From Rhodamnia argentea (Eukaryota; Streptophyta; Magnoliopsida; Myrtales; Myrtaceae): a stretch of 64,000 nt of DNA. The translations under genes and the position numbers were made by a program. The number at the start of each line of letters is the position of its first letter. Position 1 is the first letter of the stretch. The notes under the pieces were generated by a model. The model searched no databases and was not told the DNA's origin. It saw only the letters and a list, made by a program, of their open reading frames with translations. Of this stretch, positions 23,871 through 35,575 are shown in pieces. The stretch is taken from contig NC_063151.1 in assembly GCF_020921035.1 (NCBI RefSeq), positions 1,612,001-1,676,000 on the forward strand. The letters are read 5' to 3'.

Positions 23871-26321
23871 TTCGGGGAGAGAAACAAAACCGCAAGACGA
23901 ACTCGCTCCGATTTCCCCCAAAAAAGCAAAACAAATCGAAACCCTAATCGATGCACAAAAACCTTTTTTCCTCAATCCCACTGACCTCGCTTGAACGCCA
24001 ATGGAGCGGATCAACAAATCCAGATACAGAAATGGAGATCCAGGAAGAGGAAGAGGGAGAGAGAGAGAGAGAGAGAGAGAGCAATGCGTACGACTTCTAA
24101 ACATAGATATATTTATTTACTTAATTTAACGCGTGAAATGAAAGGCGTCATGGCCGTGTGGCCGCATGATTATTTATTTATTCATGTGCTTCTGCTATTC
24201 AATTTAATAATTATATATTATAATTGATATATTAAACTGGAGAATTATTAGGACTGATGACGTCATTATTTGGGAGGGCCTCCACGCGGACGAGACGCAC
24301 CAGGGGAGCGAGTCAAAGTTGTCCCCCTCGGACTTGGGCAGTATGGAGTTGGACTCGCTACTTCCTTCGTTCCTCCGCGGTCAAAATTCGCATGCGGATA
24401 TTCCTAGAATCATGCCCACCGTCGTGGCCCCCATTGAATCGAGGCAAAGCATATTTTGGAAAATGATTGGGTGTTTGCATCGACCGGTCGCGAAGCGAGC
24501 TTGATCGGAAAGAGCCCGGCTCCGATCGACAAGAATGTCGACGTCGGGCGCTAGATTTTGGCCACGTGCTCGGGCAGAAGGACTGGTGAAATGAACACCG
24601 AGTCCCTCAGCCGGAGCAAGAGGTGATGCAACTCCTGGTTAGTGAAAGCCGATGATTTTGAAATCGGTAAATACTCCAAATGCATTCTTTGTGAAGGCTT
24701 ACCCAATCGACAAAAGAACACATCGATTGAATTTACATTTCTAGTCGGTTTTATATTGCTAACAACGATTGTTCCTAGTATTTATACTTTAAATTTCTGG
24801 GCGTTTACTTTCTTAACAAAGAATCAACAAAAGAACTATCAAACTTTTGTAGATCAGGCTCATTTACTTTGAAAGGTATTTCATTTTTCTAGAGAATTAC
24901 ATAAATTTTGGGAAGCTAACGCATGATAATACCGTTGCTCCGTAAATCAACTTTTAGCCGAAAGTTAATTTTTCTACTACTGGAGAAAAATAGATTTCTT
25001 TTACTTATTCAAGTAGCTCCAAAATTACTTCTTGAGCAAATAGATACTATAAAAGTAGAAAATATAAAGTTACGTAATCAAATTGATTTCTGATCCTAAA
25101 GTTGCGACGCTAAAAGTATTTCTACTTTAGAAGTGTTGTCATGTGCGTCTTAAATATTTTGAAACAAAAACACGGCATGCTAGAACACTTTTGACGGGAA
25201 AATATTTTATTTAACCAATGGCACCATTTTGATAGCCGTTAAGATCTCAGTAGAAAATGTAGGAATGAAATGAAATGATAGTCTTTAATTGTATTTTCTA
25301 TGACAAAAAAATATTGTTTGAATGAGTTTAAGACCCCAAAAGTACATGCAAAACATATGACGTTCTTAATAGCCAGAAAATCATAATAATCGCAAACGAA
25401 GTTAATTTTGAAAATACAGATCCATAATATGTTAATAAGTAAACTATCATATATTTTTATCAAAAAATTAAGTATATTATTGTTGTATATGATTTTTTCT
25501 AATAGATTGATTTCCAAATAATGTCCATTATTAACATAACAAATGTTTGTAATTAACCTATGTACCTCAATGGTTTATTTGTGCAATTAATATGGTATAT
25601 CCAATAAGTTAAGTCAACTCCCATGATCTAGTTAATTGTAGCTCGCGGTAAATATGATTAGGAGCAAATTTATTTACTTCTTTTATTTGTTACGGGCATT
25701 CCGAAAAAATAGCTGATTAAACAAAAAGCATTCCATGAAATAAACCAAACAAGAGACGCCTATTTATTATGATAGGAAATAGCACACGATGCACTACTAT
25801 TGAATGATCAATTATTAGCAATCGTACCAATGAATTTTGACATAATAAAATGAAAGCTCGATTAATATCTTTCAAAAAACATTTATTAAATTTCCGTTCC
25901 ATTCTATGCAAACTTTTCTTGTTAGAACCAAACTAGCGAATCTTCATTTAACCTCGTTATCCCAAATCAAAGAAAGAATTTGAATAGTTGGAAGGTTTTT
26001 TCGAATGATATACCGGCCCGTTCAAAATCGGTTTTGAATCATTATATGTATGCATTGTTTTGAAATTACTCCGAGAGCACATTATTCGATAATTGCTCGA
26101 TGCGGCCACACCCGAGGAGTGTCGGTCCTCATTTTCGTTCCATGGATGGATTAATTCCTCTTTGTTTGACGTTATGTTAGGGCGGATCGAGGAAAGTGAA
26201 GGGGAAAATGAAATTAAAAAATGTATTTTTCTTTGTTGTGACAAGAGGGTAAAATGACTTGGAAATCGGCAGTCACTCGCAGAAGCGAAAGGGCAGTATT
26301 CTGCTCGGCGGCGACGCGGCG
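23871..26321. other. Divergent intergenic region, syntaxin-6-like gene and RMT2-like gene
   Basis: A GA microsatellite at 24057-24081 lies about 190 bp upstream of the minus-strand gene. The remaining DNA is strongly AT-rich, especially 24.1-24.25 and 24.9-26.0 kb. A decayed element of the 'AAAAGTAG/CTACTTTT' palindromic type seems to occupy about 24.9-25.2 kb. No gene is supported. The shift to GC-rich sequence at 26.3 kb marks the next first exon. Confidence 0.5.
24057..24081. repeat. (GA)n microsatellite
   Basis: About 12 GA dinucleotides, reading as (CT)n in the leader or promoter of the minus-strand syntaxin-6-like gene. Confidence 0.95.
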
Positions 26322-28802
26322 ATGGAAGGCGCGGAGCAGCTGTGCGAGGCGGCGAAGAGCGGTGACGTCGGAAGGCTCAATTGCCTAATCAGCGCCGGCG
26401 CCGACGTCTCTCACTTCGACGCCGACGGCCTGACTCCGCTGATGCACGCGGCTAAGTCTGGCCGCGCCGACGCGGTGAAGGCGCTCCTTGAAGCCGGTGC
26501 GCCCTGGAACGCTCTCTCGCCTTCCAATCTCTCCGCCGGCGATTTCGCCATGGAGTCCGGCCATCAGGAAGCCTTCGAGCTTCTCCTCAACGCCGGTATG
26601 TGCGCATCTGTAGTTCTGCTTCAGTTCGTCGTTTGTCCTTGGTGATGGTTAGTGATGAGCTTCGAATGTGCTAGTGATGCTTGCTTGATTCTACACATAA
26701 CTTGCCGTTCCGATGTTTGACTCTAGTTCTTTTATGACGAAAAGGAAGAATTGTTTGGGAGAGAGAGGTTTTTTAGGATTCACCTTGGGCACATGACAAG
26801 TTGGGTTTGATGGAAGATAATGCTCTTGCATTATTGCTTAACAGCATGATTAAACATCTCATACTCATAACGGTGCGTCTATCTTGGCCAACAAGGAAAA
26901 TGGAAAGTTATTAAAGGGGGGGTCGTATATTAGGTTCTAATACCTCGCTAACTCAAGGAATTGATGCACTTTCAGTTTTTTCAAAGATTCAAGCTGACGT
27001 TGCAAAATGACACTAAAACAAGGATCAAACCAATGAACCTTCTAATAGGATTATCAGAATGACTATTCAAAGTAGAATTGGACAAAGGGATGCTATGCTT
27101 CCACCTGAAAAGCCAGTTGAAGCCTCGATCGAGATGCCAAAAGTTCTGTTTGTCTGGTTTCCATGCAGGCGACCTCTTAGACACCTTTTAGTCAGGACAG
27201 GCAAGAGCGCACCTTCCTGCTAAGTACAGAACAAGAATGAACAACTATTGCTGCCTCTGATTCCGATAATTGACACCTTTTATTCAGGACAGGCAAGAGT
27301 CGACCTTTCTGCTAAGTATAGGACAAGAACCAACAACACATTGCTGCCTCTGATTCCCTTTGAGTCCGTGTGATTTGCTTCAATGTATCTTTACAGCTTC
27401 ATAAGTGAGTACAGCACTCTGTAGCTTCAATAAGAAGCACCTCAACCGTGGCCACACACAAGGAATATGTGATGGAAGATCAACAATAGATTCACCTTGC
27501 CATTTTGTCTGTCGTTTGATGACTTGCATAAACTAGTACGAACATTCTTTTAATTTGCACTTTTGTACATGATGAGATGCTTCCCTTTGCTTTGGCCAAG
27601 ACTATCGATTATGAAGATTCTTAGTAAATTTTTATGGAAAAGCGAAATTTGCTTATCCTGGAACTCGTTGGCTCAAATACTTCCACATGACCAACCGAAT
27701 TCTAGATATTTGACATTACTTATTTGCATGCTTCAAGGATCATAGAAATGATTTGCAGGTTAGGTATGTGCATAGTTTCAGTCCAGTTAAGGAACCTTTA
27801 TTGTTCTTGACCAACGATATTCTATGCAACAGGAATTCAAGCAGAGCTGATTCTGGGGACAATTGCAAGGAAAAGTAAAGCTGGTGACTCTCATGGGGAT
27901 TACTTGGATGACAGGGTCAATTTTAGTGAGGATAAGCTGATGGACTCAAGTAGCAAAGCTGTCATGATGGCTTGGGAAAAGCCATTGATGGAGGCTCATG
28001 GCAAAGCCGTTTGTTCACAGGGTGGTCACATACTGAACATCGGATTTGGAATGGGTCTTGTCGATACAGCCATTCAGCAATATGCTCCTGCTACCCACAC
28101 TATAGTAGAGGCTCACCCTGATGTTTTTAAACGAATGCTTGGCACTGGTTGGGGTGATAAGGACAATGTAAGGATAATATTTGGTCGTTGGCAAGATGTT
28201 CTTTCTCAACTTGGATCGTATGATGGTAAGAGAAACATCATTCCCCATCTAACTAGAATATTCGCATCCATAGCTGAGTGTTGCATAACGTTTCTCATTG
28301 GAGAAACTACACCTTAGTATCCCAACCTGATTTCAGGAGAGTGTGCGCATGAGAGAATGGTTAAAGTCCAGTAGATACTACTAGGAGTTTTTGGATATAA
28401 TTGGATCACTTCCAGTTGTTCATTTCTACTCAGATGAAATCGTTATGCCTCTGCTGTCCTGCTTTTGTAATTTAATCGGTGTTTTCAGGTATATTCTTCG
28501 ACACATATGGAGAATATTATGAAGATATGAGGGAGTTCCACCAGCATCTTCCTGTTTTATTGAAACCTGGGGGAATCTACTCATTTTTCAATGGGCTTTG
28601 TGGAGATAATGCCTTCTTCCATATTGTTTATTGTCATTTAGTTTCTCTGGAATTGGAGAATCTGGGCTACTCCACGCAATTAATTCCCCTGCCTGTGAAG
28701 GCTTGTCTGGGAGAAGAAGTTTGGGAAGGTGTGAAACAGAAATATTGGCAGCTTGATACATATTACCTCCCAGTCTGTCAAACTAAGCAAGATGAGGAAT
28801 GA
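26322..28802 (+). CDS. Ankyrin-repeat arginine (delta) N-methyltransferase, RMT2/PRMT2-like, 326 aa
   Basis: Three exons: 26322-26595, 27833-28225, 28489-28802. Both GT-AG introns are phase 1, giving 326 aa. Residues 1-91 are GC-rich and hold ankyrin-type repeats (LCEAAKSGDVGRLNCLISAG; DGLTPLMHAAKSGRADAVK; a third, weaker). From about residue 120 a class-I SAM-dependent methyltransferase fold follows: motif I ILNIGFGMGLVDTA, post-I HTIVEAHPDVFKRM, FGRWQDV, then FFDTYGEYYEDMREFHQHLP, LLKPGGIYSFFNGL and a C-terminal WQLDTYYLPVC. The layout equals yeast Rmt2, which methylates the delta nitrogen of an arginine in ribosomal protein L12, and plant 'ankyrin repeat/PRMT2' proteins. The plant substrate is inferred. 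Intron 1 (1.24 kb) contains a tandem duplication at 27179-27360. Confidence 0.9.
27179..27360. repeat. Tandem duplication of about 90 bp inside intron 1 of the RMT2-like gene
   Basis: Copy 1 (27179-27265) and copy 2 (27271-27360) share ACACCTTTTA(G/T)TCAGGACAGG, then CAAGAG, ACCTT(C/T)CTGCTAAGTA and TTGCTGCCTCTGATTCC with a few substitutions. It is non-coding. Confidence 0.8.
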
Positions 28803-30398
28803 TGTTTGGTTTGCTCTTGACTTAAGCTCTGAAAGCACTGTCTTGAAGGCGCTTAAAATGGCTTTTTGAGCTGGCTTTCACTATCCGGATGGGTTTGCTA
28901 CTTTATAAGCAATTGGTGGAAAGGATGGGTATGTTCTACCATCTATGAAGTATCTTTTGAGGTTTGCTATTCAACCAGTAGTGTTCTTCAGGCTTCATCT
29001 TCTTCAGTAGAGACATGCAGCAGAATGTCATATGTTAGACTCGGAAGAAAAACATAGAATATTGATAGTGAAGCCATGTCCTACTCCTGAAGAGATGCAT
29101 TTGGTACGTTAAGCAGCTGTTCTATTCTTGTAGTTCACTGAAGCTAGACTAGTGGACAATTTTGATACTTGTTGCAATTCAATTTCAATCTTGGCATTGA
29201 AATGCTTTAGGGTGGAATTTTAGATCTTCCTTGGATTATTATTAATTATCGTTCTTCTGTGGGATGCTGAGTCCAATGAGAACTTTCTCTTCTTCTTGAG
29301 ATCTAGTAGCTCTTTCAAGTGTCATGAACATGCAGGCACGTAATGATGTGAAATTTGGAGAAGATTTGCAAGAGACCATCATTTCTTGTAAAAACCATAT
29401 TCTCCTCTTGGCTCTTAAAAGCTTATCTGAAATCTCAATGTGAGAGAATTTGGTCAACATTTTGAGAGCTTGCCTTTAGTGCAGAGTCCTTTCGTTCGTT
29501 AAAATTGAACACTTTTTATGAACATTTGAGAGGTTAGTTTTAAGCTGTGGTGTGCTATCGTTTATTAACATCCGATCACATTTTCAAGTTAGTAGTTTGC
29601 ACCTGCTCAGCTACCCAAATTGCAGAATGAAACCCCAAGATCAAAAGTGCTCAAGGGTGGTGATTCAGGAAATATTGTATCTTGTTACTGAATGTTCTCT
29701 GGAATGGACATCGATAGATTCCTTTTCATTCCTCATAATCCATACAAATCCTGCTCTTTCCTTTTTTCTACTTGAGTTGTCTACTAATGTTACTTTGCTT
29801 TACTCATTAAGCTATACAGGAAGTAAATGTTTTCTTGATCCGTTATTTTGTTGTAACTGCATCATAAATTAGCACTTAAAATAGATTCTGGTCAAGATTT
29901 TGATTCAGGAGAGGATGTCTTAGTGTTTCTTCATCCATTTTCTTCTGATCAAGGGGGTCTCTTTTATGTTATTTCTACAAGTTCTGAGGTGGAAGTGGGG
30001 GTCTGCTGATGACTTTGAATTGAGGGGGAAAGAATTTGGGAATATAATTTTGATTGCAACATGGTATTTCACATTGTTGATGCTGCCAGTGCTGTAGATA
30101 CAATGGATGACAACTAAATGCGCCAATTTCGATTAATGTACTTATAGGAGAACCAGGTCCAGGTTTCAAAGTTTGAAAGGTATCTTAAATACGCTAGATA
30201 TTGGAGCGATGCTTTTCTGTGCAATTACAGTCTTCGCTTGGCCTACATTTTGATCTCAAGAGAAGGGTAGCAATCTAGTCTATCCAGCCTCTCTTACATG
30301 ATACCAGCTTCTATGCATTCTTTCGACAGAGAAAGCACGTCCACGCGCCCCTTCTCAGAGCTTGATTACAGTCATAGCAACATGTCTTCAAACAATGG
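28803..30398. other. Convergent intergenic region
   Basis: 3' flanks of the RMT2-like gene and the subtilase gene. Short open frames show no recognisable content, and nothing else is seen. Confidence 0.5.
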
Positions 30399-32696
30399 TT
30401 ATGTCCAGCTGATAGCTATTGGACTTCCAACACTGTGTTTTCCATCTGACCATTTAAGACTAGCAAAGCTGGTTGTACCAGATGGCATGGAGCCAGCAAT
30501 GAAGGTGACTGTGTAACTTTCTTTCTCACCCATGGTGTTGAAAGTCAGCGATTCGGGTTCAACCAAGATCTTGACTGATGGGATCTGTGAAGAAACTGAC
30601 ACCTTGTAGGTGCCGGGACTACCAACATTTGTTAGAGTCCTTGTGTATTTTACTGTGCTTGAAGCACCAACCCCACCTGTTTTGCTAGAAGCCGTTTCCA
30701 TGGGAACTGCGAATGATGGGTAGTTAAGATCTTCCACATTATACTTCTTGCTTGAGTCGCAGGTGAACTCTCTGTTTGTGGAGCGCTTGATCAGGTCTGA
30801 GGTGTAGTTTAGGGCACAGAGGAAGCGGAGATAGTCATCTACGGTTGTATCATAGACCAACCCAGGGTCAAGGGCTGCCATTGGATCAACATGTCCGGCC
30901 CCATAATCGAAAGGGGTTGATGAACTCCCAGTGGCAACATCTTCAATTGTTTCACCATTTTTGTACTTTGTGTAGGCTGTTGTCATGAGTGCTGATCTGA
31001 TGGCCGCGGGGCTCCATTCCCAGTGAGCAGCCTTCAGGCGGGCTGCCAACCCACTTACATGCGGGCAAGACATTGACGTGCCGGAGATTATGTTGAAATT
31101 CACGTGCCTCTTATCACTGTCCAGGCCAGTTGGGCCCAAAGCACCCGTCCACCCTGCGAGGATGTTCACACCAGGTGCTATGAGGTCTGGTTTGAGAATC
31201 TGAGGATTGAGCGGGTTAGGACCACGGGAACTGAATGATGCTACCACTGGTGAAGGTTGGACATCAACTTCTGTGCCTCCGGAAGCAATGGTTGCTGTTG
31301 GACTTGGATCTGAGAAGATGTACTTTTTTATCTCAATCCCTGCTTTTTGTCCTACAGCTGCCGAGGGCAAGAGATGTGCATCAGCAACTAGCTCTTCACC
31401 ATAGTACTCCGTGTTGGTAAGAATCATTCCCACCCCGCCCGCATTCTTCACTACCACACCCTTTTGTGCCCTCGAGTTCCCTCCTCTGTCGCAGACCACT
31501 ATTTTCCCTGCAACTTTGTTTGCAACCAAGCTACCACTAAAGCATAATTCACCACTAGAGGAGTTGCTTGCGTTACCTGCGAACACGAGTGGAATTGGAC
31601 CAGATAATGACTTCCCACTGTAAAGTGACGCGCCTCGGTAGTTCTTGCCATTGCCAAGAGTGACATAGGCCGGAAAATCACGGTCCAAAGTACCGGCTCC
31701 TACTGTGGTTATCCAAGGAGCTACGTTCCCCACACTCTTGGAGCTAGGTCCACCATTCCCGGCAGAGCACGACACAAGGATTCCCTGTGCCATTGCGTTG
31801 AAAGCTCCAATGGAGATGGTATCTCTGTAGTAGTCGGATGTGCCACCCCCAATGGACATGGACATGACGTTTACGCCGTCTTCGACGGCCTTGTCCATGG
31901 CTGCCATTATGTCTGATCCAAAGCATCCACCTAGCCAACACACTTTATAGGCGGCTACACGGGCTCGTGTGGCCATGCCCCGTGCAATTCCAGAAGCAAA
32001 ACCAAAGAGGCTGGCCTCAGGTACGGCCGAACCGGCCACAGTAGTAGAGGTGTGGGTCCCATGCCCATCATCATCTCGGGGTGATTTCGATTCTGTGGAT
32101 TCATCTATCGGTCCAAATGCTGCTTCATACCCTTTTGAAAAGAACCTCGCGCCAATGAGTTTCTTATTGCAGCTAGATGAATTGAAGTTCTTCCCCACCT
32201 CGCAGGAACCTTTCCAGGTACTGGGCACCGGACCGAGTCCAGTGTCATCGTAGCTTTTCAGCTCAGGCCACACGCCAGTGTCAAGCACTCCGACAATCAC
32301 GTCACTCGCCAGGTTGGACTCGGGGTAGAGAGCTTCGCTCTTTTCCAGTCCTAGAAACTCCGGCGTCCGAGTGGTGTGAAGTTCATATCTCTCTTCTGGC
32401 ATGACCGATAGAATTCCGGGTTGCTTCCCGAGTAACTCCGCTTCCTTGGCTGTGAGCCTCGCGGAGAAGCCGTGGAGCGCATTGTTGTAGGTGTACAGCA
32501 TGTCTGCTCTGTCCGATACCGATTTCAGTGAAGAATCATACCATTCTAAATGATCAGCAAATGTTGTGGGCATGTTGGACTTGTCCATGTGGATGATATA
32601 GGTGGTTTTAGCTGGTTTCTTGGTACCTTCTGCTACCTCATAGAGGGAGAGAACTAGTAGTGCTACAGCCACTTTATGCAGAAGCCTAAGCTTCAT
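30399..32696 (-). CDS. Subtilisin-like serine protease, SBT1.7 (ARA12) type, 765 aa
   Basis: Intronless minus-strand gene. The first ATG in frame is at 32696; codons upstream lack an ATG. The order is: signal peptide (residues 1-24, KLRLLHKVAVALLVLSLYEV), inhibitor I9 prodomain (TYIIHMDKSN to about 107), and predicted mature N-terminus at Thr108 (TTRTPEFLGL). The S8 domain has catalytic Asp139 (VLDTGVWPE), His212 (DDGHGTHTS), oxyanion Asn314 (SAGNGGPSS) and Ser541 (SGTSMSCPH). A protease-associated insert lies between Asn and Ser, and a fibronectin-III-like C-terminal domain ends SVGSPIAISWT. All catalytic residues are present. It is an extracellular protease; relatives act on cell-wall proteins and in seed-coat mucilage release. 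Small departures from the usual consensus are RLKAAHWEW, commonly LLKAAHPEW, and WPELKSYDD. Its 5' region is tandemly duplicated. Confidence 0.95.
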   Translation of the reverse strand: MKLRLLHKVAVALLVLSLYEVAEGTKKPAKTTYIIHMDKSNMPTTFADHLEWYDSSLKSVSDRADMLYTYNNALHGFSARLTAKEAELLGKQPGILSVMPEERYELHTTRTPEFLGLEKSEALYPESNLASDVIVGVLDTGVWPELKSYDDTGLGPVPSTWKGSCEVGKNFNSSSCNKKLIGARFFSKGYEAAFGPIDESTESKSPRDDDGHGTHTSTTVAGSAVPEASLFGFASGIARGMATRARVAAYKVCWLGGCFGSDIMAAMDKAVEDGVNVMSMSIGGGTSDYYRDTISIGAFNAMAQGILVSCSAGNGGPSSKSVGNVAPWITTVGAGTLDRDFPAYVTLGNGKNYRGASLYSGKSLSGPIPLVFAGNASNSSSGELCFSGSLVANKVAGKIVVCDRGGNSRAQKGVVVKNAGGVGMILTNTEYYGEELVADAHLLPSAAVGQKAGIEIKKYIFSDPSPTATIASGGTEVDVQPSPVVASFSSRGPNPLNPQILKPDLIAPGVNILAGWTGALGPTGLDSDKRHVNFNIISGTSMSCPHVSGLAARLKAAHWEWSPAAIRSALMTTAYTKYKNGETIEDVATGSSSTPFDYGAGHVDPMAALDPGLVYDTTVDDYLRFLCALNYTSDLIKRSTNREFTCDSSKKYNVEDLNYPSFAVPMETASSKTGGVGASSTVKYTRTLTNVGSPGTYKVSVSSQIPSVKILVEPESLTFNTMGEKESYTVTFIAGSMPSGTTSFASLKWSDGKHSVGSPIAISWT

Positions 32697-32986
32697 CTTC
32701 TTCAATGAATCTGTAAGGTTCAAGCGAGGTTGTCTTTTTTGTGACGCTTTTACTGAAGGGAAAAGAAGAGAGGAATGAAGTGATGAAATGGCTAGCCTTT
32801 TTATTGGTGGGAGAGACTAGAAGTGCTTGAGCCACTATATGCAGAAGCCTAAAGCTTCATCTTCTTCGCTGAATCTGGGAGATTCAAGCGAAGCTCTCTC
32901 TTTTTGTGAAGCGTTTGCTTGAGGGAAAAGCAGAGAGGAATGAAGTGATGAAACGAAGCAGGAGGAGGCTAGCCTTTTTATTAGTG
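32646..32986. repeat. Tandem duplication covering start codon, leader and core promoter of the subtilase
   Basis: Copy A is 32646-32809 and copy B 32810-32986. Shared blocks are GCAGAAGCCTAA(A)GCTTCATCTTCTTC, GATTCAAGCGA-type sequence, GGGAAAAG(A/C)AGAGAGGAATG and GCTAGCCTTTTTATT(G/A)GTG. Copy A carries the real ATG (32696-32694). Copy B carries an equivalent ATG (32860-32858), but one extra base makes it ATG AAG CTT TAG. Each copy also has an AATAAAAA box (32798-32805, 32975-32982) in TATA-like position on the minus strand. Confidence 0.85.
32798..32805 (-). promoter_or_regulatory. TATA-like box of the subtilase gene (proximal copy)
   Basis: AATAAAAAGG on the minus strand, about 100 bp upstream of the ATG, which predicts a leader of about 70 nt. 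The sequence is duplicated at 32975-32982. Assignment is by position and sequence only. Confidence 0.4.
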
Positions 32987-35575
32987 GCTGTCTCAGCTTT
33001 GGTGCTTGCTGATGAATCTCCCGTGGGGCATGACTAGTGGTAGTACAGTATACAAGGTTGACCCCATTGTTTCCGATTCATGGGCTTAAGAAATGACGCC
33101 GAAGATAAAACAAAGGAGGGATCAGAGAATATAGATTCTTGGTAAATCTCTTGAGTTTTGATCTTGTATTGTTTAGGAAAGCAATCAAGAGACAAATACT
33201 CACTTCGTGTTAGAATTATATGAGAATTTGAAGCCATGACCGTGGAGTATCTGCCTGGGATTTGAAAACAAATTCACCTTTGAGCAGTAAGACATTGATG
33301 ATCTCTACTTAGGCAAAATACCTTATAATCTCTTCACAAACTTTTCGGCCTTCTCTTTCCGTATAAGACAAAGGTGGGTGATTACTGATTCGAGAGGTCT
33401 GTTGATCGAAGAAAGTGAGGTAAGGATTTAAGAATTTAGCAGTTAGGAATTGAGAGGACCATGCTAAACCAAGGAAAGTGCTTGACCTATGGAAGTTTGT
33501 CTTCACACTCATTTCTGTACCCCCACCATCGCTCACGGCCAACGTATTTGTCCCCAGTTCTTTCTCCAGTTATCTAATTACGCCCGCAATTAGGGAGAGA
33601 ATCTTGTCGTGGCCTACATTTTCTTTCGCAGATTGGTTCGTTTTCGTTTGAAATTGGGGTTTCTTTTCTTTCACTAGTTCAATACCTTTGTAAAGCATAC
33701 ACAGAGAAATTCCCAATATCTAAAGCGCCCTAGGCATTCTAAAGGCGCCTTTTTTTTTTAGGTTGGTGTGGGCACACTATGTCACCGAGGAGGCTAACGA
33801 CCTAGTATCTCACTACTCACAGTAGAAAGTTTGAGGCATCACGCAATCCTATCTATGAATAGGGGTGGGTAGGTTCATATTCCAACTGGATCTTGGAATC
33901 TACTCGGCGGAACCGATTTCCTATCTTTTGGCACTTAGAACCTATCATGCCACGGGTTCTTGGGTCTACATAGATTTCATCATTGAATGATTGCAATAAA
34001 TTATCAATTCTAATGATCTTAATTTGTTGCTATAATTCACTAATCATGACTCATATTTAATATACGAATAATATGAATCATTAATAAAATAAAAGTCTCG
34101 ATTATTGATATCAATGAAAATAGAAGCTCAAAATAATTTTTAGATTACAAACTCGTCATTGAACGTCATTTAATATCGCCGAGTTCAACCTTCTGAAACC
34201 CGGAAGTTACCCACCGGAACCGATTCCTCAATTTTTGGAATTAAGAACCTACCATATTGTCACCGACTCTCGATTTTATTTTGAAATCGTGCTCACTATT
34301 ATCTACAAGGACTACTCATGAGAGGTTTCTTGATGCCACACGAGAGAGAGAGATGTAAGTATCCATCATACAGTATATCGGAATCATCGGGGAGCATCAT
34401 GTGATTGGACATTAGAAAGATATGCTCGAAGCATTTTCCTTTGTCTTCCCCAATGGTTTAGAGCCATGAGTTTGCAGAATATCAGGAAAGGGATGACAAA
34501 GTTAGTAGGCCATTATTGTGGGGTGTAATTGAGTGAGAGATATCAAGAATCAAAAGATGAAATGATTCTCTCCATTAATATAATCATACCCTCGTGCGAC
34601 CTCTTAATCTTGTGAGATTATGAACTTTAAGATGGGAGAAAGACATTTAACCTATGCGTGCAAAAGAGGTTTGCTGTTTATGAATTCATAACATCTATTA
34701 ACAAGGCAAGTTATGATTGAAACATGTTAGTTCGTATAGATATTTTCTCTCGGCTATGCGTATTCTATTTTCGCATTGAATAAGTGGGTACGTAAGGGGC
34801 AAGCCGGAACCCTTATGATTTCCTCAACTTCTCTAGTGAAGATGAACAGAGTGATTGTTTGTATGTATTAGCGTGTTGCAGATATCTACTCGTAAACCCT
34901 CTTGAGTTGACGCAACTGGTTGAGGTCTCGAAGGCATCGACTCAGGAACCGATTAAATTCAACCAACTGCATACAGTTCTATGTTAGGGCACTTACAAAG
35001 GCCAAACATCTCAACTCAACCTTTTTGTGAGGCTTGTAAGATGTTTTGTGAACCCTCCATCCTGGTCATGGGCGCCTTTAACGCCGATCTTTCCTCGCGA
35101 CTTCGGTTCATCTTTAAACGATCCACTTTTCGGTCGCTAATGAACTATTTGGCAGTCTTATACAATAGTACCATTATTGAGATCAACACCATATTCTTGC
35201 AGGATATAAGCCGCTGAATAATCTTCGGGAAATGCTGTTGCCTTCGAGGAGTTGGCCAACCAAAAATTAACGACGTTCGGGTAGGCCGATGGTCCAATTA
35301 TTTCATCAAGAATCTGTGCCGGTGGGATGTGTTGCGCACCCTAGCGTGCGGACATGATTGTAATCAAATGGGCCAATTGATAGCATTCTTTACAGGTCAT
35401 CACCCGTTGTCTAATGCTGTTGCTTTCGAGCCCAAGTCGAAAAGTGGAGCACCCAACCGCCCCATCAATCAATCAATAGAAAGGTTTTGGATGTTTAGGG
35501 CCCACACAATTTGCATTTAGAAGCACACTCATCCTTTCAAAACAAATATGTTACTGTAAAGTTGAAAGATTTTAT
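32987..35575. other. Intergenic DNA upstream of the subtilase, with hAT-like debris
   Basis: No gene is supported. A fragment starting TAGGGGTGGGTAGGTTC at 33860 matches the terminal sequence and GGAACC-rich interior of the 2998-3542 element. It can be followed to about 34270, but no matching right end or 8-bp duplication was found, so it is probably truncated. Confidence 0.45.
33860..34270. mobile_element. Truncated hAT-like element related to 2998-3542
   Basis: It begins TAGGGGTGGGTAGGTTC, close to the left end and interior of the complete copy. Further in are GGAACCGATTTCC, TTTTGGCACTTAGAACCTA and a second block ACCGGAACCGATTCC. The right terminus was not recognised. The assignment rests on similarity seen by eye. 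Confidence 0.5.

Noticed and set aside
28226..28317. Short C-terminus of the RMT2-like exon 2 (GKRNIIPHL...)
   Set aside because: It is intron read-through; G|GTAAGAG is a good donor and the methyltransferase continues at 28489.
32697..32723. Subtilase start nine codons further upstream
   Set aside because: That codon is TTG. The first ATG (32696) gives a normal signal peptide and is the position duplicated in the tandem copy.
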